Assembly: GCA_907163375.1 (NCBI GenBank)
Contig: CAJQUW010001043.1
Span: 1,968,501-2,032,500 of the forward strand
Length of the DNA: 64,000 nucleotides
Source: Prostheceraeus crozeri
Lineage: Eukaryota; Platyhelminthes; Polycladida; Euryleptidae
Reading direction: 5' to 3'
The notes below the pieces were generated by a model. That model worked only from the letters and a program-made list of their open reading frames with translations. It was not told the origin of the DNA and searched no databases. The translations under genes and the position numbers were made by a program. Of this stretch, positions 21,201-34,255 are shown in pieces. Position 1 is the first letter of the stretch. Every line of letters begins with the position of its first letter.

Positions 21201-23394
21201 TCAAACCCATCAGTCAACATGCTAGGCCTATAATGACTTCATTTTGTGCAAAATTATCGAGAAATATGGAATAATTTGGCATAGTAGCAAGCATTGAAAA
21301 CATAATCACTTGCTAATATTACTTCTTGATACGTTCTAATCCATAGATAACATCTAAACAATCAAACAATTTATTAAAAAAAGTGACTAAAGAAGTCATG
21401 GTTAATTTTCAAAACAATGACAAGAGGAAACAGATGAATCTCATACATGTTAATATAAAGACGCATCGCACATAATATGCTCAACGACTCAGAAGCGAAA
21501 ATTCATGAAAGCTTTTCTCTTCTTCAGAATGACTGAATTTAAATTGAATTTCACGCTCTGCGGAAATTGTTAGTGATGAGGGTTCATACGTGTAAATGTA
21601 GACTTCAACCAATAGATTTGTGGACTATTGCGCAACTTGTTAACACAGTACTATCTTTCAGCTACTGCAACAAATACTTCGCAATTACAGCAAACTTGAT
21701 TACTTTACAAATAACTCCATTTTTTGATAAAATAAAAATTACACTTCAATGTCCACAACCGTATCATATAAAAGAACCCTGAACACACTCTATCTCTAAA
21801 CGAATAAATGCTTCATTAACCTCACCCTATTGAAAGGCAGAAAACATAAATTAAAACATGATTGTAAAAAGTCGTTAAATTATATTGTTAGATAACTGCA
21901 AACACGCTTTTACTACATGAACGGGCACAATGTCAGAGCCACAGGAATTCATGATTATATACACTTTATCTATCTTGCGTCTCAATTGATAGTTTGCTTT
22001 CAGACTTGCATCATGTGATTAGGAAGTCCACAACTAAGTGCACTCTTAGAACAACTGTCATTTCTGGCATGACGATCTACTGATAACATTTCGGTATGTT
22101 TAACACAAACCTCCGGCGACTATATGAAGGGTGATTGAAGTTCAAAACAAAATCGATTATATGGGAAGATGAAATTAAAGAAATACAAGTGCATCAATAG
22201 AAATCATATGAGCTCGCGTGAAATATATTTGAAAGGTGCCGAAATTCTAATTGGGCAAAATTACCAGCAATACAGTAATTGAAGTACATTCAGGAAACTG
22301 CAACAGTAATAAACAGAACTTCTAATTGTCTACAATTCCACACTAAGATATGGCAATGGGTGATGCGTTCCTACGCAGATTATTAGCAAGTAACGAGTGG
22401 TGCTAATTGCCAATTCAAATAATTTACAAAACACTAATTGCTTGCGAAGGTATGTTGCTGTGACTTGAATCCCTGACCTGGTGTAACGGCATGAATCCAC
22501 TACCTGTTGCAATCTTAAACGTTTCCTTTCCCTAATGGAAAAGTAACATTTTCATAGCAACAATTCATCGTGTATTCCCTACGGAATCAGATAATTCTTT
22601 TGTTGAGGAACCTAATAATACTGGATTTATCCATTCAAGGAACAAGTCGCGTTCTATCTATCTGTAAAAATTGTTCCATCTTTTGTTATCCTAAAACACC
22701 ACATTTTCATTAGAAATGAGTTCATGTGGGAAAATGTATCAATTATCTCAGTATAAGATATTTGATCAATGACAGGAACAATTCTTGGCAGGAAATTAGT
22801 ATTTGTATTACCGAAGTCACATGGCAACCATCATTTCTTTCAATAACGCCTATTTTAAGATATTCTAATGATTGATTGATCCCACAGAGACAATCAGATG
22901 ATACCTCACACTCTTTTGATTGACACTGCATTTGGTTAAAACCAAATTGACCGAATTATCGAATTTCTATACACTCTCTACTTTTCCATGATATTATCAA
23001 TTCGAAAATACAAATACAATACATCGACTTAGAGATACCGACAAAATCTATTATTAAACCGGCAGAACGAAGGCCGAAATATCGGATGCTTGAATCTTAC
23101 ATTAGAATATGGTTAGACTTAAATCAATATTATTAAAATTGCATAATTTATTAATGACACCATATACGAAGTACTTGTACAGGTACTTCGAATTCCTCAA
23201 AGAAGCCATTTTACGGCGAAGTTGAGCGCTGCATTTTCATTTAACTAGATTTACATCTGTTTATCATGTTCAGTATGAAGAGAAATATCAGTAATTGAGA
23301 CCGAAGAATTTTTCCATCCCCATTTTCAAAACAGTGGAGAAGTTGGATGTCCGATTAACCGAAAGATCAGTTTATCGCCAAAATTCAATGCTCA
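21201..23394. other. No gene seen; possible PLE tail at 23055-23085
   Basis: AT-rich throughout, with no supported gene. GGCAGAACGAAGGCCGAAA at about 23060 resembles the GGCC-GAAA block found in 3' regions of PLEs, too short to call an element. Confidence 0.3.
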
Positions 23395-23935
23395 TCAATC
23401 CACTCCGCGGTTTTTCTGAAACCATGCGCTGAGGTAGCTCTCGCTCTAGGGAAAGATCTGATGAGTCCAGGGACTAGATCTGGACAACGTGCAGAATCTT
23501 CCATTGACAGCTTGCAAAAACCGCACTGCGGGACTCCTTTTGGGAGCACGGAAGTTCGAGAGTGGCAGCTTGGTGGCAGTGTCTGGGGTAGAGATGATGT
23601 GGTTTGAATGTTTGGTATCATGGTTGAGTCTTCTTGGGATCCTAGCCCCACGAGGACAGGCCCATGACTTGGGGAGACATTTTGTAGCTGGCAATCTTCT
23701 CCTGAGACGCCAGAGTCAGCGCTAGTGAGCACGTCCCTGATAATGTGAAGGATTGCTGACAGGGTTGTTTTTTGTTGGTCCCTCCCATATGAGCATCCAC
23801 GTCCCTTGTCGGCTTAATGGAGTGTCCCTCTGTGCCTGCATCCATTGCAGCATATCGGGGCCTACAAGGGTAGGGTGATGATGCAGGACTGCTGTTAGTT
23901 TGGTGCTGGGTGGATTGGGCTAGATTGTCAAATAT
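23395..23935. other. GC-rich island of unknown origin, open on the minus strand
   Basis: Base composition jumps to roughly 54% G+C with fairly sharp borders. Overlapping minus-strand frames (23385-23732 and 23642-23845) give protein-like text, including HGPVLVGLGSQEDSTMIPN, QTTSSLPQTLPPSCHSRTS and PKGVPQCGFCKLSMED. A frame of 78 codons is also open on the plus strand. I cannot match any of these to a family. It looks like a fragment of a mobile element or processed gene from a richer compositional background. Confidence 0.4.
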
Positions 23936-24094
23936 GTTCTACTCATCAAAGTCGCAAGCGTCTTTCTGTTCTTCAAAATCAATTCATTTAAAGTGAAAAA
24001 ATGCTACTCTTTAACTTCAATTCATTTGATGGTGAGTTAGCACAGGCTCATAACGTGCTAATAATGTCTACAGATAAGTAAAATTCATCTGATG

Positions 24095-24285
24095 GCACAT
24101 TTTTATGCTTCAGATGAGTGATCATTCTAATGGTTAGAGGACTGGCTCCAAATACAGAAAGTTCTGGGATCCGTTCCCTGCGCAAACAATCCAGAAGTGA
24201 ATGACCTCCTCGCTGATATCATGTAAGCTCATAAATGCGGTGAGCGGAATAAGTTCGTGGAAATAAACAGCGAATAAGCTATTGT
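24095..24285 (+). repeat. Candidate tRNA-derived SINE or tRNA relic
   Basis: CTAATGGTTAGAGGAC (24127-24142) resembles an A box, and GGGATCCGTTCCC (24166-24178) resembles a degraded B box with flanking T-arm pairing. About 100 nt of unrelated sequence follows, ending in GGAAATAAACAGCG. The length and the trailing body favour a SINE over a functional tRNA. Confidence is limited by the imperfect B box. Confidence 0.45.
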
Positions 24286-25530
24286 AATCAGAAATAAATT
24301 ACATGTTAGCCCATGCGCACTCAAATTTCTTGTCAGGTTTCCTATCACCATAACCCACTGACCCACCTTTCATGTAGTCTTGCGGTTGAAGTTTCTGCTT
24401 TTAATATATTTCATTTGGAACCAGCATTTCTTTTGTCATAGTATTCGAGATTCATTGTGAAAAGGTGAAAAATAAGGGCATTTATTCAATTATTAGACTT
24501 ATTCCTCAGATAAAGCATCAAGTACGTACAGCGAACATGCAAATTAAGTATTATCAAAAATATCTTCCACAGCATGACTGATGAAGCTTTGGCTGAAGTC
24601 ATGACGGTTGATTAATTACATCTTTTCAAAATTCTCTCTGCCTCCTCGCGGGACTTATTGAATTATAACACATCGTAGTTCAGGATACCACAAATATAAG
24701 TATCATTCTAAAATGCATGCAGACTGATGTGAAAATGAAAATCCACATGCTGTCAAAAACATTACTTCACACATTATTGAAACACTTGATTCTTAAATTA
24801 GAAATTATTTTGCTTTAACCGTGTACATTGTACATGCAACAATCTAAATATGCAAGTTGAGAATATCTAGCACACTGTCGGTCATAATCCCTCTGGCATC
24901 CTCTCTAACATTCTTCAAATAACAATTTCAAAATTGATTTCAAAAAGCTACCACATCCTGCTGATATTTTTGTCTTTAAATCAGCCTTCAAAAATATCTT
25001 GAATGTTGAACACCTTTCACAAGTATGTCATTCTCGTGATATTCCGCCCACCAACCCCCATGCAGTAATTATATTATCTTATCACGATTGAAGTGCTCTT
25101 GCCACGTCTGGCTAATTCTCACCGGACTTACAATACTGGAACACCTGTGTGGGATGGGCTTAGTTCACTTTTACATGACATGGCGCCGTGAGATGTCTCC
25201 TACCTCGCTAATGAAATGTGCGACTGATTCAAAACTTCGCAACAGTCGGAACACGAAATTCCTATTAAGTGGCATGGAATGAAATCGTCTACATCAGATG
25301 ACAGTGCGAAATTGCGGACTTGCACTGCGCTGTCACATTTAGTCGCATTTGATGGAAATTGGGTTTGAAAATTCAATAATTTCCAATCAGAATATGTACT
25401 TTAAAACAAAATTATGCTTATAAAATGCGCGGCGATTAGTCACAAAAATCCTCTGTGCAGAGACGGAAGCGGTTAGCCGGTTTTGAAAGAGAATGAAAAT
25501 CTGTAAATTTTCTGTTTTCATGGGTTTCGA
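24286..25530. other. No gene seen
   Basis: AT-rich DNA with no supported feature. Confidence 0.4.
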
Positions 25531-25534
25531 TATC

Positions 25535-25705
25535 AAACTCACATCCCCTTCGCATTCTGTTTGACCTGCACTCCATTTCGTTTGGCCTACTTCGCAATTT
25601 GGTGAGTCTTTCAGCACTCCTTTTGGTCCACTTCACGATTTCACGCTTTTCACATTCTCTTCGTCCCTGACTCAATACCTTTACCACACTTCCCAATCTC
25701 ATGGG
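25535..25705. repeat. Degenerate minisatellite-like repeat
   Basis: Imperfect units built on CACTTC, ATTTCGTTTGG and TCCACTTC follow one another for about 150 nt, with raised G+C compared with the flanks. The 93-codon minus-strand frame across it is rich in Arg and Glu because of the repeat and is not called as a gene. Confidence 0.4.
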
Positions 25706-27553
25706 ACCTAAACGCATTAGGGTTAAATTGCAGACCTCTATTTTAACACCATCAACTACTTACGTGTTGGCTTGGATATGCTTTCAAAGTACATATATAT
25801 TATCAAGGTGGCGATTCACTACATTGAAAGCGTCATTTCACCGACCGGTGTACGATGCTGGTTCAAGAGCATCATGCATCCACAGATAGTTAAAGAAAAA
25901 TTTATTCGCTGATTCATAGACAGCAGGCTATGATGTCCTTGTGTTCTATCATGGACTCCTATATCTTCTGACTCTGGACATAGACATAGATGTGAAGACC
26001 TGTAATAAAATGATCCTATCGACGAAAAGATCCGTCGATGAAGGGAACCACAAACATTTTCATGAGAAAGTTTTATGTACGCAATAGAATGAAATTTAAT
26101 CAAAATTATGTTCCGAGAATTTCATTTGATTAATCAATAACACTTGATGGGAGTGTCGATCTTAGACTCATCGAATTATTAGCGCTTTGTTTAAGTGTTG
26201 ATATTTGTTTATATGTTTTGAAATAATCAGTGCTTCATTACGCGCATGCCACTATATTGAGAAAAATATAATCTTTATTATTATTGGTCAATTTCTTGAC
26301 GAAACTTCATGACTTAACATAGATGATAGAAACATAATTTAACTACATTATGCTAATATCATCGTCGTTGCTGATAAATAAACTTGAATTTTTCTTGTAC
26401 GTCCTCCGATTGATCGTCAATGCCAAATCTCTCGTATGTTGAAGAGGAAATTTGAGTATCTCTAATAGCATCAATAAAATATAACTTCTACGCGCAAATA
26501 AATAAATAATAGATTTGCATAACTTCAGGATACATGCTTGCTATTGAAATAATCAGACACCACGATGATCGCATTGTAACAATAAACAATTGAGATTCAG
26601 CAAAATTTCACATGTTTATCTTGAGTTGAAAAGTCTGCTTTTCATGCTGTTAATTGGTCAATTTCATTGTTGACAGTTTCAGTCGATGTCTCAAGTTAAA
26701 CAAAGTGTTAGAGAAATTCGAATTCCATGATGAGTTTTCATCATTTCATTTACTTTCATCATGCTTTGAATTCATTGATTCTAAAAATCAATCAACTGAA
26801 TAAAGAAACAGCTTTTGATTTACCGTCACTTATACATGAGCGGTTGATTGACCAGAAAAAGCGGAAATTAATTCTTTTGATTCAGTAGAACGAAAATGAT
26901 TCCAAGGTGTTAGGGAAAAATACATAAAAGGCATTATCACGAGATAATCAGAAGGGATGAAAGAGTTCTCACATAGATGATATCAAATCCGGAGCTATCT
27001 ATATACTGTATATGGAAAGCATAGCATCTTTTGTGAAAAAATCTGTTTAAGCAATCATGAATTTCTGAACTATCACATTGTTCCTACTCCATTTGCCATC
27101 ATGGTTCATAGAATATGATCTTCATAACACCCATAAAAATGTTCTACTAGGGCTGCGCGAGGTGCATGGGCTATTTCTAATTGCACAAGTTCACGGGACG
27201 CTGCATCGAAATCTGTGAATTTCGAATAGATCGTAATTTGTATCTTATTGCAAATGGAATTAATTCCGTCAGCACTGCTACTAATTTAGGGAATTATTTT
27301 ATGCCAAATCGATGTTGAGATGTCGATCATCTTGCATTCAGATTATAGAATTCTACTTCAGCTTTCTGAGGTCATTCTTCATCAGTTATTTCAATTCTTC
27401 GTCTTTGTATTTTTTTGACAATAAAATATGGTAAACTGGAATTTCCATCTTGTCAAATTATCAATTACTTTGTGAATTCTAGCAGCGATCCTTTGACTGT
27501 TGGTTTCGAAAATACTCGAAATGCTTTCTTACAGATTAAAATGCTTTTTTAGC
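25706..27553. other. No gene seen
   Basis: AT-rich. The minus-strand frame at 25819-26103 has no domain or splice support. Confidence 0.4.
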
Positions 27554-27779
27554 AGGGTGACTCAAAAGTCTTAATCGGGTTTCCAATTGAGATTTCTCAC
27601 CAAGTATTTACATTATGAACTTAATTTTTCGTTTATGTTGTAGAGGAAGAACCAGAATTTCCAAGAAAACGTGCATTTTATATATGCTGGAAATGAGCTC
27701 TGCTAACTTCGGTACAAAAATTGACGCGGTTTTTGAAGCTTTCAAAAGTCTTAATGATTGTGACTTAAATGACTTACAT

Positions 27780-27906
27780 ATCTGAAGTCATGCATATATG
27801 AAACAAACTGTACATTAACTCTAATCTACATCAAATTCACAATTAAACAGTCGGTTTTTGATTATTGTGCTCTGACATTAAACGACTTTTAGTCATACAT
27901 TATGCA
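27780..27906 (+). repeat. 127-bp exact repeat, copy 1
   Basis: This segment recurs at 29447-29573 with no mismatch that I can find. It begins ATCTGAAGTCATGCATATAT and ends CATACATTATGCA. It sits inside the long-TIR element, whereas copy 2 lies outside any recognised element. Confidence 0.9.
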
Positions 27907-28133
27907 AGAAATAATCAAGAGGCGTCAGATCTGGGCTCCTAGTTCAACTACCCGTACTAAGCGATTTTTGAAATCCTTCTTTTCACAGATATCTAGGCCT
28001 ATGCTTCAATTCAACGACATTGCATGACAGCGTTTAGGTTGTCATCATGCACAACTAATGTGCTGATGTAGAAGCGTGATAGCTATCATAGTAAGTACGA
28101 GTACCAATCACACATTACTGGAAATGGTTAGCT

Positions 28134-28175
28134 TACCTTTTGCTTTATTTTACCTTACCTTACCTTCATTGCTTC
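28134..28175. repeat. TTACC-rich simple repeat
   Basis: A short run of TTACC units and variants lies inside the long-TIR element. It creates false splice-donor matches on the minus strand. Confidence 0.6.
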
Positions 28176-28516
28176 TTCTTATTTACCTTGTTTCAATAGA
28201 CGTTAGCGCATGAAGGCTTATTCATATTTTGTAGGCCTTTCAATCAATCAGATTTCATAAAAAAATTTGTGGCTGTAGTCAATGAGAAAAAAAAAGTTTT
28301 ATGCGAAAGACGCTTTTCATGACATCTGATAAATTGGTTGACCTACATAATATAAATGAGCTTGGATGGACCTTTGACCTGATTTTTTTTCACAAATGCA
28401 AACTGCTACTAATATTCTGGCTCTTCCTCTACAGCATAAACGAAAAATTAAGTTTATAGTGTTGATGCTTAGTGAGAAATCGTGATTTGAAGCCCGATTA
28501 AGACTTTTGAGTCACC

Positions 28517-29446
28517 TTGTATATTATCGACAAATGTGCAACATTTATTTGTCGTGGAAAGAAAGCACGTCCTTGTATGGGACTGTATCAGATAGTACGC
28601 TACATGAAACTGCATCGAATGCACAGTGACTTTCTCAATCACAATCTCTTGAAACTCCAAGAAAGTGGTTCATTGGGATTAATTTCATTGCATCACATCT
28701 AAAATCATTTTCACAATTAGTTTAACTAAAACCCGACTTGACTTTGACGCATCACTGGTGTTCAAATCCATCGAGTGGTCTTTTGACAGCTATCTCATCT
28801 CTTCAGATGACATTACTCCTATGAATAATTTCAAAATTTCATGGACGACATGTATCGAAAGAATGGCTGCCTAATTTCTACATTTCGGTGTCATTCCCGT
28901 TATTCATATGCTTTTAAACGTTTTCTTTGCTATTGTTGTAACTCGCAGCGAACTAATTCTGGTGGTCATAAATAATTGATTGTGACTGGCGGTCTAAATT
29001 GCATTAAGATAGAACCTTTTACATTGAAAACAGATTTAAAATCAGTAATCGAACCGATTTAACCTTAGACAACAATAAATAGCTGCTGCGAAAATTCACG
29101 AAATGTGTTTGATTTTTGGCATAATTGATCTGCTATCCACCTACCATGAAGAATTACATTGAATTGTACTCTGCAAGATGTTCTGTGCAGTTCATTCTTC
29201 GCCATGTGGAATTACAAAGTAACGACTGATTATCACCGATCGAATGCGAGAAAAGAAAAGGTGTAGCCTATTGTTTTGTGGACAATACTTCAAACGAAAG
29301 TCCGTCTTTCTGTCATCTTACATGTAAGTCATTGTCTATTAACGGTATATCAATTCTCGGCGGCTAAAGCCAGGTTCAACGCAAAATGATAAAATCAACC
29401 TCGCTAACCGACTTCAATTCTCAGCTGTCAGGGAACACACACGCAG
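28517..29446. other. No gene seen
   Basis: AT-rich DNA with no supported feature. Confidence 0.4.
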
Positions 29447-29573
29447 ATCTGAAGTCATGCATATATGAAACAAACTGTACATTAACTCTAATCTACATCA
29501 AATTCACAATTAAACAGTCGGTTTTTGATTATTGTGCTCTGACATTAAACGACTTTTAGTCATACATTATGCA
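29447..29573 (+). repeat. 127-bp exact repeat, copy 2
   Basis: Identical and in the same orientation as 27780-27906. Homology stops abruptly at both borders (CGCAG before, TCCG after), so this looks like a discrete unit or a recent copying event. The ends carry weakly inverted TGCATA motifs but no clear target duplication. Confidence 0.9.
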
Positions 29574-32005
29574 TCCGTCTCCGCCTCCGACCATAAGCAT
29601 GCGAATTCATTCACTTGACATTATCATTTAGAGATGCATTGCAAGACGATGCAGAGCAAAAAAAGAAGTTGCATTATGGAAAGGATGCTATGAGTAAAGC
29701 ACCGTCCTTGAGTACATTGATAATCTACTTTGAATTCATTCAAAATTACAATTTGTTTTGAGCAGCGTATTTGTTTGAAATGCCGAACTGAAGAAAAATA
29801 GTTATCTCTTATTTTGACCGTTCATACGACCTTCTCAAATAAGCAAAGGAAGCGAGTAAATTTACAAAAACAGTTCAAATTTAAAATGTAGCAATCTAAA
29901 ATTTGAATTGCGACCAAATTACAACTGAGACGAGTGCTACTAGTATCACACTTTTTAACTTCAAATTTGAACTATGTATGTAAATTTCTACGCATCCTTT
30001 ATTAATGTTTACTTGAGAAAGCCGCACTAACAACGAAAATTCGCAATGAATTAAGCAGTTTGATTGAACTTTAAATCATTATTCCTAACGAAAACAAGTA
30101 GTATGAAATGAAATTGAAATCAAAAATAGCTGATAGATGAGCTATTCGAGTATTAATAAAAGTCAAATGATAATCTCGCAATCACATCACTTTAACTACA
30201 ACAGCGAAATCTCATGTTGTCAACCAGACAGTTCATTCTCCATGAGATACATGTATAGTCAACGATTATTTTAATTCCATTTAAATGACGCCAAATATCA
30301 TTTCTTATCAAAAAGTAAGGTTACGTAAGGTCGAACTCAATGAAAATTATGATTCATTCGTTCAATCATTATTCATTTAAATTCAAATTCTGCCCTGCGG
30401 ATAAACAACATATCATTAAGGTTAGATATTATCTTAAATTTTCGCCCTGTCATGCCGCGTCAGGGGATTGGAAGGGAGACAAGCTTTGCAATTTAAACGT
30501 ATATGTCCACCACCTTGTACAAGCCATGTCTAACACAACACCACATTGACATGCAGTACGATGAATTATTAACACATGTTGTTTGTTTGACTGAAAACTG
30601 TCGAGATTCGAAAACCCCATCCCAATTATAGTTGCTCATGTGACTAGCTTTGTCTGCAGTGCTTTTTAGCACGAGCAGGTATTTTCAATAAATTCACTTT
30701 TTCCCGAGAACAATGAGTCAATGTGGATATGCAGTGTGCACTTTGTCATCATTGCAAGCGTACATCAACGAAATAGTGGTAAAATCTAGCAAGGCTTGCT
30801 TCTATTTCGTATGTTGAAGTTTTCAGTCGTCTCTGAAGAAAGCAGACATTCATGCGATTTTAATCAATCGAATGCGGTTCTACTGAAAGTATTCCCTGAA
30901 AACAAATGATATGATCTCTTCATCAAAATGAACAACTCTAACTTCTATCTACACTTTTAGTCATGGGAATTACTGTCTGTTCAGAGAACGATGGCTTCAA
31001 CATGTCAAACCGCAAGTGTCGATGATGATTCATTAAAAGAACAGACAGGTTTGATCAAAGAAACCGCACCATTCTACTATACTTCATGATTCATCATTAG
31101 CCTCAAATGCACTAACAGAGGATGACCCATGAGTCACCTCATCAGATAAACCCCTGAGTATCATCTCAACACTCACTTAAAAACAATGATTGAAAGTACA
31201 GCAAACCGTACAGACGCACAAGTACCAAAACACTTCGTAATTGATTCAAAGCTTGCCACGCAATCATACAAATTTTTAATGGCAATTTAAAATCTATTCA
31301 TTCAGCGTCATTTATGCTGAACGGATGCCAATTAACGCTGATTTCAAAATCTAGCCGAGTGCTCTCTCAGAGGAGTTAACATTTCCAATAATATCACCGC
31401 TTCATCGGTTATCATTTACTTCCTGATCAGGGACCCAACGAATCCATGTTATCTGATATCTAAGTAGAAATTTAAATACAGCATTCACTAGTCTCTGTTT
31501 GGAATTCGGTTTTGAAAAACTGAAATGGTTTATCTGTGGGTATTTCCATCTAATTCATATAAAACGAATAATTTCATTTTACAAGTTGGACGGAAAGCGA
31601 AATTCAAACAAAGTCAAATACTCCATGTTCAACGAAAGATTTGACTGGCATGACATTTTGTAAGACAATAGCCAGAATGAAAGCCCGATTATCCAGGGTA
31701 TGTTCAACGAAACAATGGACTTCTTTCCTTGTTCATGCGCGTACTTAATTGAATGGAACGGATGACCTGTGTGATCGTGGGTTCCGGTCCTATTCGTACA
31801 CACTTACACATTCATTTCATTTATTCATTGCGAATCATTAAGTTGATCAGAATAATCTCCGACTAAGAAGGATGAGCCTGATGTTCTCTAGCTCAATGAC
31901 CATACCTAGCATGAAAACACAAAGTTCATAGCAATTTTGTGCAACTACTCGCCTTTACTTTATAAAGACGCATAAATAAAACACTAGGATGTGCAGAAAC
32001 AACCG
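29574..32005. other. No gene seen
   Basis: AT-rich DNA with short, unsupported open frames only (30340-30549 plus, 31579-31803 minus). Confidence 0.4.
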
Positions 32006-32009
32006 TTCA

Positions 32010-32290
32010 AAGAATCTTTACATTTAAATACCTACTTTAACATCATTAGCGAATAACAAGCATTCGACAGACTGAAAGCATGAAGTGATGTCGTCGATGT
32101 ACAGATGACACAATGAGGGTCCTAAAGTGGATCCCTGAGGAACTCCAGAAGAGACTGGAACCTAAGCTGACTGTTTATCACAACGACAACTCTTTGATAG
32201 CGATTCACGAGATAGCTTTTGAATCAGTCCAAAACAGAACAACTCAAGCTAAATTGATCACACATTTTGAGAAGCAACAGCTCTTGCAGA
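32010..32290 (-). mobile_element. LINE reverse transcriptase fragment
   Basis: The minus-strand reading around 32060-32145 gives VPVSSGVPQGSTLGPSLCHL, then YIDDI and LFANDVKVG. These correspond to reverse transcriptase block 4 (SGVPQGSxLGP) and the catalytic block (normally YADD, here FAND, so inactive). The upstream text fits the preceding fingers region but contains stops. It is a short, old fragment of a CR1/jockey-like LINE with no recognisable ends. Confidence 0.75.
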
Positions 32291-32299
32291 GCCAATGAC

Positions 32300-33170
32300 C
32301 TACAATCAAGTACATGTATGTGTATTTGAAATGCCTCTTTCGTTTTATTGAACTAACTAATGGGATCAGTAGGATGATCACAGTTTTTTAAAGGTGGCTG
32401 AGATTTGTGTGCTGTGTCTTGTGCATTTCTTTAGTTTCTAACAAGAATAGGTCGTTGTGACCATAATGTGACCTGAATCTAAAGCAAACAAACAGGAGCG
32501 TCCTGCTTCAGGTATGCGCCGCTGCGCCGTGTACTTTTCGGAACAAAGGATTACATTAACAGATTCAAACCAATGAGAGACAAAATACAATGAGACCTTT
32601 AAAAAGTAATCCATATTTCAATGAAATTATAATTCTAATTGCTTCAAACTCTTACTCCTTGCTTTGACATTATTATCATGGTCAAATCATAATCTCTCTT
32701 AGTGTTCCTGAATATTTGTGAAGCATCACCTGAGAATGATTATCATCTTTCAACAATCTTCAGCTTTCTGAGACATTAATGAAAAAGATATCATGATGTG
32801 TAAAGACATTCGTTGACTTGTCTAGAAGTCGAATGAACCTTTTAATCGACATTAAGTTGCCATAGCCCGTTTGCAAAAATATTGCCATTGCAGCAATTAG
32901 CAGGCAATAAGCGAACACATTCGTCAAGTCAAGATGCAAAGGCCAACCTGAAGTGTCTTATCAACGGAATACACAGACAAACTCCAATCCTCACGATATG
33001 ACTGACAAAATCATAAAAAGAGCGTTGAAAGTTTGAAAATGTCAACGTTGATGTGATGTCGATGACGATACATTAAGTAATTGAATGCGAATAGGATGTA
33101 GACAATAGTCATAGCAACGCCTAAAACCAGGACATCAAGAGACAAATTTTAAAACAAAATAATTGATTGA
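32300..33170. other. No gene seen
   Basis: AT-rich DNA with no supported feature. Confidence 0.4.
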
Positions 33171-33174
33171 ATTT

Positions 33175-33210
33175 GACTGCACAAACTTGCACAAACAAGT
33201 TTGTGCAGTC
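33175..33210. repeat. Perfect 15-bp hairpin with 6-nt loop
   Basis: GACTGCACAAACTTG at 33175-33189 pairs with CAAGTTTGTGCAGTC at 33196-33210 without a mismatch; the loop is CACAAA. It is too short for a typical pre-miRNA and is not linked to a gene. Confidence 0.85.
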
Positions 33211-33306
33211 TTGAAATAACTGAAATAATATCACTGTCATGCAGGCACAAACTAACCATGTGAAAATAATATTTGAAATTGTATTTAAAACATTGTGATG
33301 GTTACT

Positions 33307-33477
33307 CCCCAGACTGAGGACTTCGACGGTGATGACATAGTCAGACTTTTAACTGGAGTGTTGTGATCTTTTAGCCCGGATGTCCTTCCTGACGACTTCC
33401 ACTGACACTCCCGGGGCTCGACCGATGGACCGCAAGATCGCTAGGCCAAACACTTAGCCACTGTGCCACAGAGACCG
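33307..33477 (-). repeat. tRNA-derived SINE
   Basis: On the minus strand, GTGGCACAGTGGCTAAG (33453-33469) is a good tRNA A box and GGTCGAGCCCC (33413-33423) a good B box, about 30 nt apart as in pol III promoters. The body contains AGTCGTCAGGAAGGACATCC, a block of the type shared by many invertebrate SINEs. A second, head-less copy lies at 55676-55830 on the same strand. Confidence 0.75.
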
Positions 33478-33836
33478 TATTTATCACATTCTAGGAATCA
33501 AATAACTATTTGTAGATGAGTTTTGATAGTTCATGTAGATAACTGAACACTATGACATGAAGTATAAAACTCAATAAACACAAAGCTTTATAATTGAAAA
33601 AACAGGGTTGATAAAGATCAAGATTTTTCAAAACAATCAAGAAAACAAGATACGTGTAAGATACACGAATAATGTTTGAATCAAAGTTATCATGACACAA
33701 ACGGAATTAATATTTGCGAGTTTAACTTCACAACCGTCTGAGGCATATATTTCCTTCATTCAAAAGTGCATCAGGTGACAGTTCATTACTTTTCCTCACT
33801 GAGTTGCTTTGTACCATCTATGAAGTTGGCTGTTAA

Positions 33837-34059
33837 CCCTTTCATTCTTATTGTATCCATTTGGCCACATTTCGACCCATATCTTTTGGGACAAAATCCC
33901 AAAACGGCAAAAATTTGTGACCAAAAGAAAAAGGAGATCAATGCGATTCTAATGGCACCACTCCCAATCTCGCACAATGCCTAGAGCGATCGCAAAATGC
34001 ATTTGAAATTTTTTCAAAAAAAAACTTCTAATTTTGAAGATAATTTAAGAATGAAACGG
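33837..34059. mobile_element. piggyBac-like MITE
   Basis: The element starts CCCTTTCATTCTTA and ends TAAGAATGAAACGG, imperfect inverted ends, flanked by TTAA at 33833-33836 and 34060-34063. CCC-type termini with a TTAA duplication are the hallmark of the piggyBac superfamily. There is no coding content. Confidence 0.75.
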
Positions 34060-34178
34060 TTAAACTTGATAGTCAATAAATTATTTTTCTTCAATCGACA
34101 TGAAATTTCTTCTGTGGACATATGCGACAATTTGGAGGTGATACATGACCAAAACATATTCTGACCATTTTTTATGAA

Positions 34179-34255
34179 CCCTTTCATTCAAATTGTGTCA
34201 AGTTGGCAACATTTCGACCCGCATCTTTTGGGACAGCAATTTAAGAATGAAAGGT
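34179..34255. mobile_element. piggyBac-like MITE, shortened second copy
   Basis: Same termini as the preceding element (CCCTTTCATTC and AAGAATGAAAGG) and the same CATTTCGACCC and ATCTTTTGGGACA blocks, but only 77 bp long because of a large internal deletion. The right flank keeps TTAA; the left reads TGAA. Confidence 0.65.

Larger units (their letters stand above)
27555..28516. mobile_element. Long-TIR DNA transposon, non-autonomous
   Basis: The left end GGTGACTCAAAAGTCTTAAT and the right end are inverted repeats that match for about 105 nt, including TTAATTTTTCGTTTATG and GTAGAGGAAGA. A shortened echo of the terminus (TTTCAAAAGTCTTAATG) also occurs internally at about 27743-27760. The terminal sequence resembles Tc1/mariner ends, but no transposase frame was recognised. 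Copy 1 of a 127-bp repeat lies inside it. Confidence 0.7.

Noticed and set aside
25436-25717. 93-codon minus-strand frame rich in Arg, Glu and Lys
   Set aside because: It follows the degenerate repeat underneath it and has no domain; the repeat explains the open frame.
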